Shown: positions 9,301 through 16,903 of the stretch, piece by piece
Position numbering within the stretch: position 1 is the first letter of the stretch
How the letters are laid out: every line of letters begins with the position of its first letter
NCBI RefSeq assembly: GCF_004135585.1
Contig: NZ_CP035501.1
Span: forward strand, 4,659,501-4,723,500
Reading direction: 5' to 3'
DNA from: Sphingosinicella sp. BN140058
GTDB lineage: Bacteria > Pseudomonadota > Alphaproteobacteria > Sphingomonadales > Sphingomonadaceae
DNA: 64,000 bases
Position numbers and translations under genes: made by a program
Notes under the pieces: generated by a model
Told to the model about the DNA's origin: nothing
What the model saw: the letters and a program-made list of their open reading frames with translations, nothing else
The model's database searches: none

Positions 9301-9804
9301 ACGCAGCTCAACTACACCTACGTTCACCAGTCGGGGATCAACAATTCCAACCTGCTGAACGCCTCGTCGAGCGGCAATGTCGGTGCGGTCGGCGCCGGGC
9401 AGCCGGCGCTCGGCGGCACCGGATCGGTGATCGATTCCCACCGCCTGGCCGGCATCTCGACCCACACGTTCAATGCCGTCGCCTTGTACGAGAAGGGGCC
9501 GATCGGGTTCCGTCTCGCCTACAATTGGCGCTCCCGCTACCTGACCCAGAATCTCGATTGCTGCATCGGCCTGCCCGTGTTCCAGAAGGCGGCCGGATAT
9601 CTGGACGGATCGCTCCGTTTCTCGATCAACCGCTTCCTCGAGCTGTCGGTCGAGGCCAGCAATCTGCTCAACACCAAGAGCGTGTATCAGCAGCAGATTT
9701 TCGGCGACTCCCCGGCGACGCCGGGCGCTACTCCGGTCTACCGGGATTCCGCGTGGAGCCGGGTCGACCGCCGCTTCCAGTTCGGCGTGCGGGCCAAGTT
9801 CTGA
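6355..9804 (+). CDS. TonB-dependent receptor (TonB-Xanth-Caul type), alpha-glucan uptake
   Basis: 1149 residues from GTG 6355, which has GGAGGG in front. A signal peptide (about 1-32, ending SAVQAQA) is followed by a Gln/Ser-rich linker with the TonB-box-like DDEIVVVG. The plug domain (about 75-230) reads DKSAAEALARVPGITVNR, and the barrel ends in Phe (GVRAKF), the outer-membrane sorting residue. GGIAGTVNLRTRLPFD is characteristic of the TonB-Xanth-Caul subfamily used for plant and starch oligosaccharides. Neighbours (LacI, MFS, GH97) point to malto-oligosaccharides. A strong hairpin after it separates it from the GH97 gene. Confidence 0.92.
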   Translation: MKAFQPNCASVMLHAGVSLLALIGGGSAVQAQATETSNEAVAAQAQQSSNSGTRDVAAESGSDDEIVVVGVRNALGTSQDIKKNSDTFVDSITATDIGAFPDKSAAEALARVPGITVNRLQSADDSTHPSGEPTGVLIRGLTQVRTEFNGRESFSADSARGLQFNDVSPELLAGVDAYKNQTAEMIEGGIAGTVNLRTRLPFDQKGLLVTGNFRYNYGDASGRWTPEYSALISNVFETEIGRFGLLASYAHSHVVTRTESVIMDKIDTYCTSGFGTAAAGNVNADGSINCTGNPFGGTGFAFAPDGIRYSQVDYDRKRRGIALAGQFENTSGSLLASVQYIDSHYRNGWFERASHVILDGNYFGTPAFNPRTSSVLGPAPGSPALVFGADGMLESGTLTQPHGSFNGTYESLQSAINAGSAVPGLPFVNFCGEGANCATLRDGLYLQNEARNFAHREGTRDLSGNIKWEVSDRLRVNLDAQYIDASTYNNDILVAAGSMANFDYNAEGGGPPRVTLLPGSNVNYAAGGLANPHNYWIPFIQGHVEDNDANALALRGDAEYDFGDGGWLDSLKIGVRHADRKQTVRYSTFNWTPVAASWNCNGPGFNADNTTGGAYPTNTPNCANNAGHPDFAGYGAGIWESYQMDDFYNGEVYPNGELVYLNRATLKDFGGLIQSLSGANTHSPLLPGYTAICDRAEATVDDCFTPGEVLKVRERTNAAYAMLRFGGDDRTIFGGVSVVGNVGLRVVRTRENSEGSLAFPAATIFANLPACGTPLSGTAIVNPSCYLTLAIRAFANGGVTPDSFKSSYTNWLPSFNVRFGLDDKNFIRFAYSKAISRPDFGYLRNTVAINAPVINTGPDSPYIVYNSPTAAHVAANVTGYNFVFQADSGNAALRPIKADQFDLSYERYMGRSSSLTLTGFYKKLNNSISFGQFDRIFTNNGSTQTVRVLGPSNADGGGELLGFEAAYQSFFDFLPGILSGLGTQLNYTYVHQSGINNSNLLNASSSGNVGAVGAGQPALGGTGSVIDSHRLAGISTHTFNAVALYEKGPIGFRLAYNWRSRYLTQNLDCCIGLPVFQKAAGYLDGSLRFSINRFLELSVEASNLLNTKSVYQQQIFGDSPATPGATPVYRDSAWSRVDRRFQFGVRAKF

Positions 9805-9815
9805 CGTCTCCCCTG

Positions 9816-9850
9816 GCGCCGCCGTGCCAGCTCACGGCGGCGCGCTTTTT
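9816..9850 (+). terminator. rho-independent terminator after the TonB receptor
   Basis: GCGCCGCCGTG and CACGGCGGCGC form an 11-bp perfect stem with a 6-base loop, followed by GCTTTTT. It lies between the receptor and the GH97 gene, so the enzyme would be made by read-through or from its own promoter. Confidence 0.85.
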
Positions 9851-9923
9851 CGGGCGAGACAAAGCCGTCAGCGCCGATCTTCCGAGCACATATTCTCATC
9901 CTCTTCAGCAGCGGGTCCGCTCC

Positions 9924-11942
9924 ATGTTCCTTCGCACCGTCATTGCCACGATGTTCCTGTCCACGTCGGCAGCGGCGCATGCCGTTGCAAGCGAATGCGC
10001 CCAGTCGCCGAACAAGGTGATCGAAGTCTGCGTCTCGATCGAAGGCGGGAATGCGATCTATTCGATCAATCGGCTCGGCACGCCGGTGCTGGGCGCTTCG
10101 GCGCTCGGGCTCAGCTTCGTCGGCGAGCCGGCGGCGCGCTACACCGCGCTTTCGAACGTGCGCAGATCCTACAAGGACGGCAAATGGGAGCAGCCCTGGG
10201 GCGAACAGCGCGAGATTCGTGACAATCACGTGGAGCTGGCCGCAACCCTCACGGGCGACACGCCGCTCAACCGCGCGGTGGACGTAATCTTCCGGATCTT
10301 CGACGACGGCGTCGGCTTTCGCTATTCCTATGGGCAGATCCCGGCGGGTCAGAAGGTTGAAGTGCGCGGCGAGCGCACCGAATTTCGCCCCGCGGGTGCC
10401 TACCAGGCCTGGTGGTACGAAGCGTTCGGCCAGGAGCGCGACGAGTATCTCTATACGCAGACGGACTCGCGGCGGATCACGATCGCGGAGAGTCCGCTGA
10501 CCCTCAAAGGCGACAACGGCCTCTATCTGTCTTTTCACGAGGCGGCGCTGATCGATTTCCCGAGCATGCTGCTCGCCGGCGATGGTACGGGTGCGCTGAG
10601 CGCGCGGCTGATGCCCTGGCCCGACGGCGTGGCGGCGAAGCGCACCGGCGCGTTCGTCACGCCGTGGCGGACGATCCTGATCGGAACCAGCGCGGCGGCG
10701 CTTGCCGACAGCCGCATCGAGCTCAACCTGAACGCGCCGAACGTGCTCGGCGACGTGTCGTGGGTGAAGCCCGGTAAATATGTCGGCATCTGGTGGGAGA
10801 TGCACCTCAACCGGTCGACCTGGGCGAGCGGTGCCAAGCATGGCGCGACCACGGCCAACACCAAGCGCTATATCGACTTCGCCGCCAAATACGGGTTCGA
10901 CGGCGTGCTGGTGGAGGGCTGGAACCAAGGCTGGGACGGAGACTGGACCCAGAATGGCGACAAGTTCAGCTTCACCAAGGCCTATCCGGATTTCGATCTG
11001 AAAGCAGTGACGGATTATGGCCGGACCAAGGGCGTCAAGCTGATCGGCCATCACGAGACTGGCGGCGCCGTCGTCAATTACGAGAACCAGATCGAAGACG
11101 CGATGCGGCTCTACGAGAACGTCGGCGTCTCCGCGGTGAAGACGGGCTACGTCAAGCATAGCGGCACGATCCTCGACCGCGACGACGGCCGGCAATGGTT
11201 TGCCGGGCAATATATGGTGCGCCACAATCTCATGGCCGCCGAGACCGCAGCACGCCACCGGATTGCGATCGACGCACATGAGCCGGTCAAGGACACCGGC
11301 CTTCGCCGCACCTGGCCGAACATGGTCAGCCGTGAAGGGGCGCGAGGACAGGAATTCAACGCCTGGGGGCGCCCGACCAACCCACCCGAGCATCTCACAA
11401 TCCTGCCGTTCACGCGCATGCTCGCTGGCCCGATGGATTTCACGCCCGGCATTTTCGACCTGACCTTTGGTCAGACCGAACTCACCCATCGGGTCCAGTC
11501 CACCCTGGCGACCCAGCTCGCGGAATATGTCGTGCTCTACAGCCCGATCCAGATGGCCGCCGATCTTCCGGAGAATTACGAGAAGCGGCTCGACGCGTTC
11601 CAGTTCATTCGGGACGTCCCGACTGACTGGGAGGTTTCCCGCACGCTGCAGGCGGAGATCGGCGACTATGTCGTCGTCGCACGTCAGCCGCGCGGCGGCA
11701 GGGACTGGTTCCTCGGTGCGATCACCGACGAGAATGGGAGGAGGCTGGACCAGCCGCTCGATTTCCTGAGCGAGGGCAAGCGCTACCAGGCGGAGATCTA
11801 TGCTGACGGAGCCGGGGCCGATTATCGCACCAATCCGCATGCCCTTCGCATCGAACACCGGATCGTGACGAGCCGGGATCATCTGGTTCTCGACCTCGCG
11901 CCCGGCGGAGGGGCGGCCATCCGTTTCAAGGAAACCGACTGA
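9924..11942 (+). CDS. exported GH97 alpha-glucosidase (inverting, SusB-like)
   Basis: 672 residues from ATG 9924. A signal peptide (about 1-22) is followed by the N-terminal beta-sandwich, the (beta/alpha)8 barrel and a C-terminal sheet domain. The three glutamates of the inverting (SusB-type) branch can be matched: Glu378 in GHHET, Glu453 in DAHEPV and Glu477 in RGQEFN, where retaining members have an Asp nucleophile instead. GLRRTWPNMVSREGARG is a family block. It should release glucose from alpha-glucans in the periplasm after import by the TonB receptor. There is no obvious Shine-Dalgarno sequence, but the signal peptide fixes the start to within a few codons. Confidence 0.92.
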   Translation: MFLRTVIATMFLSTSAAAHAVASECAQSPNKVIEVCVSIEGGNAIYSINRLGTPVLGASALGLSFVGEPAARYTALSNVRRSYKDGKWEQPWGEQREIRDNHVELAATLTGDTPLNRAVDVIFRIFDDGVGFRYSYGQIPAGQKVEVRGERTEFRPAGAYQAWWYEAFGQERDEYLYTQTDSRRITIAESPLTLKGDNGLYLSFHEAALIDFPSMLLAGDGTGALSARLMPWPDGVAAKRTGAFVTPWRTILIGTSAAALADSRIELNLNAPNVLGDVSWVKPGKYVGIWWEMHLNRSTWASGAKHGATTANTKRYIDFAAKYGFDGVLVEGWNQGWDGDWTQNGDKFSFTKAYPDFDLKAVTDYGRTKGVKLIGHHETGGAVVNYENQIEDAMRLYENVGVSAVKTGYVKHSGTILDRDDGRQWFAGQYMVRHNLMAAETAARHRIAIDAHEPVKDTGLRRTWPNMVSREGARGQEFNAWGRPTNPPEHLTILPFTRMLAGPMDFTPGIFDLTFGQTELTHRVQSTLATQLAEYVVLYSPIQMAADLPENYEKRLDAFQFIRDVPTDWEVSRTLQAEIGDYVVVARQPRGGRDWFLGAITDENGRRLDQPLDFLSEGKRYQAEIYADGAGADYRTNPHALRIEHRIVTSRDHLVLDLAPGGGAAIRFKETD

Positions 11943-12089
11943 ATCGAGGATGCCGAGCGGCCCGCCCGAGCGTTTCAGTTCCGCTGGTGCAAGAATGGGT
12001 GCCGCTGATGCCATGCCGCGGCAATTGGGTGCTGGGGGATTTCCGTTATTCTGTTCGGCGCAGCCCGCGGAGCCGGGAGCAGCAGGAGA

Positions 12090-12398
12090 ATGATGATGAA
12101 ATCCGTGTTCATTGCCGCAGGAATGGCGGCCGCCTTCGCTATCGTCGCGCCGCAGGAAGCCCAGGCGCGCTATTGCTGCAAGAGTCATCCGGCGATCTGC
12201 AAGTCAATCTGCGGAAGCGTATGCTGCGGCGACAACAAGGCGCTTTCGGCGGGATGCCAAGGTGCCGATCTGTCGAAGATTCCGACGGCAAGCCTGCAAG
12301 GCGAGCTGAAGGCGGCAGCGCGCAATCCCGAGATGAGCAAGCTGCTCAAGGCCGAACTGGCGCGCCGGACGGCGCTTCGGGCTGCGCCTTCCAAATAG
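12090..12398 (+). CDS. small exported Cys-rich protein, unknown function
   Basis: 102 residues starting Met-Met-Met-Lys with AGGAGA immediately upstream; the third ATG (12096) has the best spacing. Residues 1-26 form a signal peptide ending EAQA. The mature N-terminus holds seven cysteines in about 32 residues (RYCC, AIC, SIC, SVCC, AGC), followed by a charged helical tail. The cysteines could form disulphides in the periplasm or bind metal. I do not recognise a family. It converges with the RidA gene on a perfect hairpin. Confidence 0.75.
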   Translation: MMMKSVFIAAGMAAAFAIVAPQEAQARYCCKSHPAICKSICGSVCCGDNKALSAGCQGADLSKIPTASLQGELKAAARNPEMSKLLKAELARRTALRAAPSK

Positions 12399-12441
12399 GC
12401 GCGCCGAGTCTCGCCTGTCCGCGATTTAGGTCCCGCTTGCA

Positions 12442-12474
12442 CCGCAGGTCGGAGCCAAAAGCTTCGACCTGCGG
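12442..12474. terminator. bidirectional hairpin terminator
   Basis: CCGCAGGTCG and CGACCTGCGG form a perfect 10-bp stem between the convergent Cys-rich gene and the RidA gene. Confidence 0.7.
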
Positions 12475-12504
12475 CAATCAGCCTTCGATGGCGGGTGCGT
12501 TCGC

Positions 12505-12960
12505 TCAGCGCTGCGGCGCTCTTGCTATGCACTCCACCTCGACGAGCGCACCCATGGCCAAGCCGTCCGCACCGAACGCGCTGCGGGCGGGGAGGGCACC
12601 AGGCTTGAAGTAGGTGACATACACCTTGTTGAACGCCGCCCACTCGGCCATATTCTCGATCATCACCGTGCACTTGAAAACGTCGTTCCACCCCGCGTCT
12701 GCCGACGCGAGAACGGCTGCGATATTGTCCATCGCCTGCCGCGCCTGAGCCTCGATGCCGGCGGGCAGGGTGCCGTCCGGGCGCAAACCGATCTGCCCCG
12801 AAAGATAGAGCGTGTCGCCGACACGCACCGCGCTCGAAAAGGGCAGTGGACTGCCGCTCACTGCAGGTGCGGGATAATGGGTGAGCGGCACTTTCGCCGC
12901 GGAGGGTATCGCGCCCGCAGCGATGCCGAGGCTCCCCATGATGGCAAACCACCTCTTCAT
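12505..12960 (-). CDS. exported RidA family protein (enamine/imine deaminase-like)
   Basis: 151 residues. The N-terminal 22 residues (MKRWFAIMGSLGIAAGAIPSAA) are a signal peptide, unusual for a family that is mostly cytoplasmic. The RidA body starts at about residue 35 and keeps LYLSGQIGL, the PARSAFGADGL block with the arginine that binds the carboxylate of imino acids, and the VEVECIA end. RidA proteins hydrolyse reactive 2-aminoacrylate-like enamines and imines. It is divergent from a TonB receptor whose upstream region carries the hydroxyproline-regulon operator, so it could be co-regulated. That link is inference. Confidence 0.85.
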   Translation of the reverse strand: MKRWFAIMGSLGIAAGAIPSAAKVPLTHYPAPAVSGSPLPFSSAVRVGDTLYLSGQIGLRPDGTLPAGIEAQARQAMDNIAAVLASADAGWNDVFKCTVMIENMAEWAAFNKVYVTYFKPGALPARSAFGADGLAMGALVEVECIARAPQR

Positions 12961-13104
12961 GTTCGCTCTCCCTGGTTCCTAGCCTTGCTTACCATGACAG
13001 CTCTGCGTCTCAACGTTGCTGTCGCGGGGTCCACGCGCCACATCTACCCTGTCCTGGCAGCCTTTCCGCAGACGCAAGGCATCATCACCGTGCGGCCAAG
13101 CCAA

Positions 13105-13131
13105 ATCGTATAATATATTTGACATACGATA
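13105..13131. promoter_or_regulatory. GntR-regulon operator and promoter upstream of the second TonB receptor
   Basis: ATCGTATAATAT (13105-13116) and ATACGATA (13124-13131) are two arms of the palindrome also found at 21617, 29370 and 35248. Between them lies TTGACA (13119-13124), a good -35 element for the receptor gene. A bound repressor would cover the promoter. Confidence 0.6.
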
Positions 13132-13182
13132 GTCATTCATGATCCATGTCTCCCATACCCAGAGAACGACAAGGGGAAGCAC

Positions 13183-16146
13183 ATGGCGTATCGGAACCGC
13201 ACTCGCTTGCTGCATAGATCCTGTGCAGCAATCGCCCTCATCGCCGCCGCGTCGGGCGCTGAGGCCCAAACTGTGGGGGCGGCCGATGCCGATCCTTCCG
13301 CTGACGCAACCACAGCGTCGCTCTCGAGCGCGGCGGAGGCAGCTCCCGGGGAAAATATCGTCGTCACCGGCACGCGCCTTCAGCGCCCCGGCCTCACCAG
13401 CAACAGTCCGATCACGGCCGTCGATGCCGGCGAGATCCGGCTGCAGGGGGCGACCAACATCGAGAACGTGATCAACCGATTGCCGCAGGTCACGCCCGAT
13501 GCGAACGAGAACGTCTCGAACGGCTCCGACGGCACTGCCAAGATCAACCTGCGCAATCTGGGCAGCAACCGGAACCTCATTCTGGTGAACGGGCAGCGGC
13601 TGCTGCCGATCCAGGCGACGGACGTGAATCTGATCCCCGCCGCGCTCGTCAAACGGATCGACCTCGTCACCGGCGGTGCGTCTGCGGTCTATGGTTCCGA
13701 TGCCGTCTCCGGCGTCGTCAACTTCATCATGATCGACGATCTGAACGGCGCCAAGCTCGACGTCCAATACGGTTTCTCCGCGCACCACAACACCAACGAT
13801 TTCGCCCGCGATATCGTCAGCGCCAACGGCTATTCGAATGCGCTCAACTCTCCCGTCGACGGGCAGAAGTTCGAAGCCACGCTGGCGCTCGGCGCGAATT
13901 TCGCGGATAATCGCGGCAACGTCACCGCCTATTTCGGCTATCGCGACGTCAAGCCGATCGTCCAGGCGAACCGAGACGTTTCCGCTTGCGCCTTCGACCC
14001 GGCGGGCGAGGGCAATTCGACGCTGACCTGCGGCGGATCGAGCAACAACCCCTTTGGCCTGTTCCAGCCGCTGACCGGACCCAATGCCGGTCTGCGCTTC
14101 AACAACACGCGTGACGGCGAGCGCAGCTGGGTGCCGTACGACAGCAGCTTCCGGTACAACACGGCGCCGCTCAACTACTTCCAGCGTTCGGACAAACGCT
14201 ACGTCGCCGGCGCGTTCGCCCATTACGAGGTGACGCCGGCGGCAGAAGTCTATGGCAGCTTCATGTACATGGACGATCACACATTCTCGCAGGTCGCCCC
14301 GTCCGCCCTGTTCCAGGGCACCACCTTCACGATCAACTGCAACAATCCCTATCTCAGCCAGCAGCAGGGGCAGGCCCTGTGCGGCGGCGATTCCGGGACG
14401 TCGGCGACGCAGGACCTGTTCATCGGCTATCGTCCAGTCGCGGGCAATGCCAAGCCGCGCCGCGACGATCTTCGCCACACGGACTTCAGGGTGACCGGCG
14501 GCCTGCGCGGCGAGATTGCGGAGGGCATACGCTACGACGTGAATGGACTGTTCTCGTCCGTGCTGTTCAACGAGAATTATCAGAACGACATCGATCCGGC
14601 GGCGGCCAATCGCGGCCTGCAGGTGGTGAACGTCAACGGTGTGCCCACCTGCACCTCCGTGATCGATGGCACCGACCCCGATTGCGTGCCGCTCGATGTC
14701 TTCCGCTACAACGGAATCAGCGACGAGGCCTTCGACTACATCTACGCCCCCACCTTCACCCGCGGGCTCGACAAGGAACTGGTCGTCAGCGGCACCGTCA
14801 CGGCCGATCTGACGTCCTATGGAATCAAGAGCCCTTGGTCGGACGAGGGGATCGGCGTGGTGCTCGGCGTCGAGCATCGCCGCGAAAGCCTGAAGTTCGA
14901 GGCGGATGCGTTGGCTCAGCAGAAGGGGACGCAGGAATCGCAGGGCAAGTTCGACGTCACGGAAATGTTCACAGAAGTCAGGCTGCCGATCGCCTCCGGC
15001 CGTCCGTTCCTGGAAACGCTTGCGCTGACCGGCGGCTACCGCCTCTCCGACTACAGCTCGATGGAAAAGAAGATATCGACCTACAAGCTCGAGTTCGAAT
15101 ATGCGCCGGTCAAGGACATCCGCTTCCGCGCCAGCTACAATCGGGCGATCCGGGCACCGAACATTTCCGAGCTGTTCGCGCCCCAGCAGATCGGCAACGT
15201 CTCGGCCCAGGATCCCTGCTCGGGGCCGAATCCGACGGCGACGCTTGCCCAATGTCAGCTGACCGGGGTTACGCAGGCGCAATTCGGCCGTATTCCGGAA
15301 TGCCCGAGCGAGGTCTGCAGTGCCCAGGGCGGCGGCAATCCCGGGCTGCGGCCCGAGGAAGCGGATACCTATACCGCCGGCATCGTGCTTGCGCCGCGCT
15401 TCCTGCCGCGGTTCAACCTCTCGGTCGATTATTTCAACATCAAGGTGAAGGACTATATCAGCTCGGTTCCCGCCTCGCTGATCATCAGCCAGTGCTTCGC
15501 CACCGGCGACCCGTTTTTCTGCGGTCTGTTCACCCGCGATCCGCGTTCGGGGGTGCTGTTCGGCGAAGCGGGTTACGTCGAATCGACGACCCAGAATACC
15601 GGTTCGCTCAAGACATCGGGTATCGACATCGGCGCGAACTGGTCGACCAAGATCGCCGACAAGGTCGCCGTCGACGTGTCCTTCGTCGGTACCTGGCTCA
15701 ACGAATTGCTCAACGAGCCGCTGCCGGGCCTTGGCGCCTATGACTGCAAGGGCCGGTTCGGACCGACGTGCGGCCAGCCGACGCCGGAATGGCGGCATCA
15801 GGCGCGCATCACGCTTTCGGATGCCAATCGGATTGGCTCGGTGTCGCTCAACTGGCGCTATATCGGCGGGACCAAGCTCACCAACAATACCGACGATCCG
15901 TTTCTGACCGGGCCTTCCTACGTCATCAACAGCAAGATCAAGGCCTATAGCTACTTCGATCTCGCGGCTTCGGTGGAGGTGAAGGAGGGCATCGCCTTCC
16001 GGTTCGGAGTCAACAATCTGTTCGACAAGGACCCGCCGGTGATAGCCCAGGGGCTGCTCAGCGCGTTCGGCAACGGCAACACCTATCCGGGCGTCTACGA
16101 CATTGCCGGCAGAAGCTTCTTCGCGGGCCTGTCCGCTGCCTTCTGA
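13183..16146 (+). CDS. TonB-dependent receptor of the hydroxyproline/arabinoside regulon
   Basis: 987 residues with GGGGAAG upstream of the ATG. A signal peptide (about 1-29, ending GAEA) is followed by an Ala-rich linker, the TonB-box-like ENIVVTGTR, a plug domain (about 60-180; INLRNLGSNRNLILVNGQRL and GGASAVYGSDAVSGVVNF) and a beta-barrel ending in Phe (AGLSAAF). The plug type is that of sphingomonad receptors for oligopeptides and other organic ligands. It has a regulon operator upstream, and peptidase, arabinofuranosidase and hydroxyproline genes downstream. I infer import of Hyp-rich (glyco)peptides; the ligand has not been shown. Confidence 0.92.
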   Translation: MAYRNRTRLLHRSCAAIALIAAASGAEAQTVGAADADPSADATTASLSSAAEAAPGENIVVTGTRLQRPGLTSNSPITAVDAGEIRLQGATNIENVINRLPQVTPDANENVSNGSDGTAKINLRNLGSNRNLILVNGQRLLPIQATDVNLIPAALVKRIDLVTGGASAVYGSDAVSGVVNFIMIDDLNGAKLDVQYGFSAHHNTNDFARDIVSANGYSNALNSPVDGQKFEATLALGANFADNRGNVTAYFGYRDVKPIVQANRDVSACAFDPAGEGNSTLTCGGSSNNPFGLFQPLTGPNAGLRFNNTRDGERSWVPYDSSFRYNTAPLNYFQRSDKRYVAGAFAHYEVTPAAEVYGSFMYMDDHTFSQVAPSALFQGTTFTINCNNPYLSQQQGQALCGGDSGTSATQDLFIGYRPVAGNAKPRRDDLRHTDFRVTGGLRGEIAEGIRYDVNGLFSSVLFNENYQNDIDPAAANRGLQVVNVNGVPTCTSVIDGTDPDCVPLDVFRYNGISDEAFDYIYAPTFTRGLDKELVVSGTVTADLTSYGIKSPWSDEGIGVVLGVEHRRESLKFEADALAQQKGTQESQGKFDVTEMFTEVRLPIASGRPFLETLALTGGYRLSDYSSMEKKISTYKLEFEYAPVKDIRFRASYNRAIRAPNISELFAPQQIGNVSAQDPCSGPNPTATLAQCQLTGVTQAQFGRIPECPSEVCSAQGGGNPGLRPEEADTYTAGIVLAPRFLPRFNLSVDYFNIKVKDYISSVPASLIISQCFATGDPFFCGLFTRDPRSGVLFGEAGYVESTTQNTGSLKTSGIDIGANWSTKIADKVAVDVSFVGTWLNELLNEPLPGLGAYDCKGRFGPTCGQPTPEWRHQARITLSDANRIGSVSLNWRYIGGTKLTNNTDDPFLTGPSYVINSKIKAYSYFDLAASVEVKEGIAFRFGVNNLFDKDPPVIAQGLLSAFGNGNTYPGVYDIAGRSFFAGLSAAF

Positions 16147-16150
16147 TTTC

Positions 16151-16183
16151 GGAAAAGCTCCGCGCCTGGCGCGGAGCTTTTCC
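16151..16183. terminator. strong hairpin terminator after the second TonB receptor
   Basis: GGAAAAGCTCCGCG and CGCGGAGCTTTTCC form a perfect 14-bp stem with a 5-base loop and a TTTT run in the 3' arm, five bases after the receptor's stop codon. Confidence 0.9.
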
Positions 16184-16214
16184 GTCGGCCATTCGGCCTC
16201 GAGCGGTCCGACCC

Positions 16215-16812
16215 ATGAACCCGCGCTCTCCGCTTCTGGCCGCATTTGCTCTCCTGGTGAGCGCGGCAGCCCCGTCCAAACAGCCCGACCGCGCCGCCGT
16301 CGATCGCTCGGTTCACCTTCGTGAGGATCGGCGCTGGCTGACCCGCGATATTGCCGACAACGTGGTTTGGGACGGACGACGGCAAGCGCTTCGTCTATCG
16401 AAAGACGATCGCGGGCGGGTTCGCCTTCGTTGCGGTCGATCCGGTTACCCTTCAGGAAATCGTCGCCCTTCGACGCCGGTCGGCTGGCGGCGGCGCTCGG
16501 TACGGTGACAGGCGGGATCAGCTGGAACGCGCAGTGGCTCGGCTGGCCGGTCGATCAGAGCTATCTCGATGCGTCGGGAGTCGTGCATGCGGACAAGTTG
16601 CAGGGGCGGTTGCTGATGATCGTCGGCGAGCAGGACAGCAACGTCGATCCCGCCTCCACCCTCCAAGTCGTCGATGCATTGATCAAAGCGGGGAAGGACT
16701 TCGAGCTGCTCGTCGTTCCGGGCGGGAGCATAGCGTCGGCCGATCGAGCGGACCGATCGATTATGTCCAGCGCCGCCAATTCGATTTCTTCACCCGACCG
16801 CTCGGAAAATAG
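16215..16812 (+). pseudogene. decayed S9 prolyl oligopeptidase/DPP IV-like peptidase
   Basis: The pieces match only the two ends of an exported S9 peptidase of over 700 residues. The N-terminus (MNPRSPLLAAFALLVSAAA, then [15 protein letters not shown]) shifts frame near 16368 into [20 protein letters not shown], shifts again near 16455 into [14 protein letters not shown], and jumps directly to [19 protein letters not shown] and [17 protein letters not shown], the C-terminal hydrolase edge with the catalytic Asp. A further shift near 16730 leads to the [11 protein letters not shown] end. Most of the propeller and the nucleophile Ser are gone. It was probably a proline-specific peptidase of this locus. 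Confidence 0.8.
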
Positions 16813-16903
16813 GCGCGGATGCCGCGACCGGCACCGCCGCAGCGGCAGCGCCGGCGCCCAGGACGAAACGGCGGTCGAACCCCGCTCTGCGGTCCGCCGT
16901 CAC
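16790..16903 (-). pseudogene. truncated Tat-exported protein, N-terminal stub
   Basis: A GTG overlaps the stop of the DUF885 gene (GTGA), as in a coupled operon. The 37-codon frame reads [18 protein letters not shown] followed by [10 protein letters not shown], a twin-arginine signal peptide, then stops in the remains of the S9 peptidase. The body of the protein is missing, evidently removed by the deletion that joined the two remnants. Its function cannot be told. Confidence 0.55.

Noticed and set aside
9738..12188. 816-codon minus-strand frame opposite the GH97 gene
   Set aside because: Shadow of the GH97 coding sequence. The plus-strand protein has a signal peptide, catalytic residues and the expected length.
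12979..16245. 1088-codon minus-strand frame opposite the second TonB receptor
   Set aside because: Shadow frame with no domain and no start signal; it also runs through the receptor's strong terminator.
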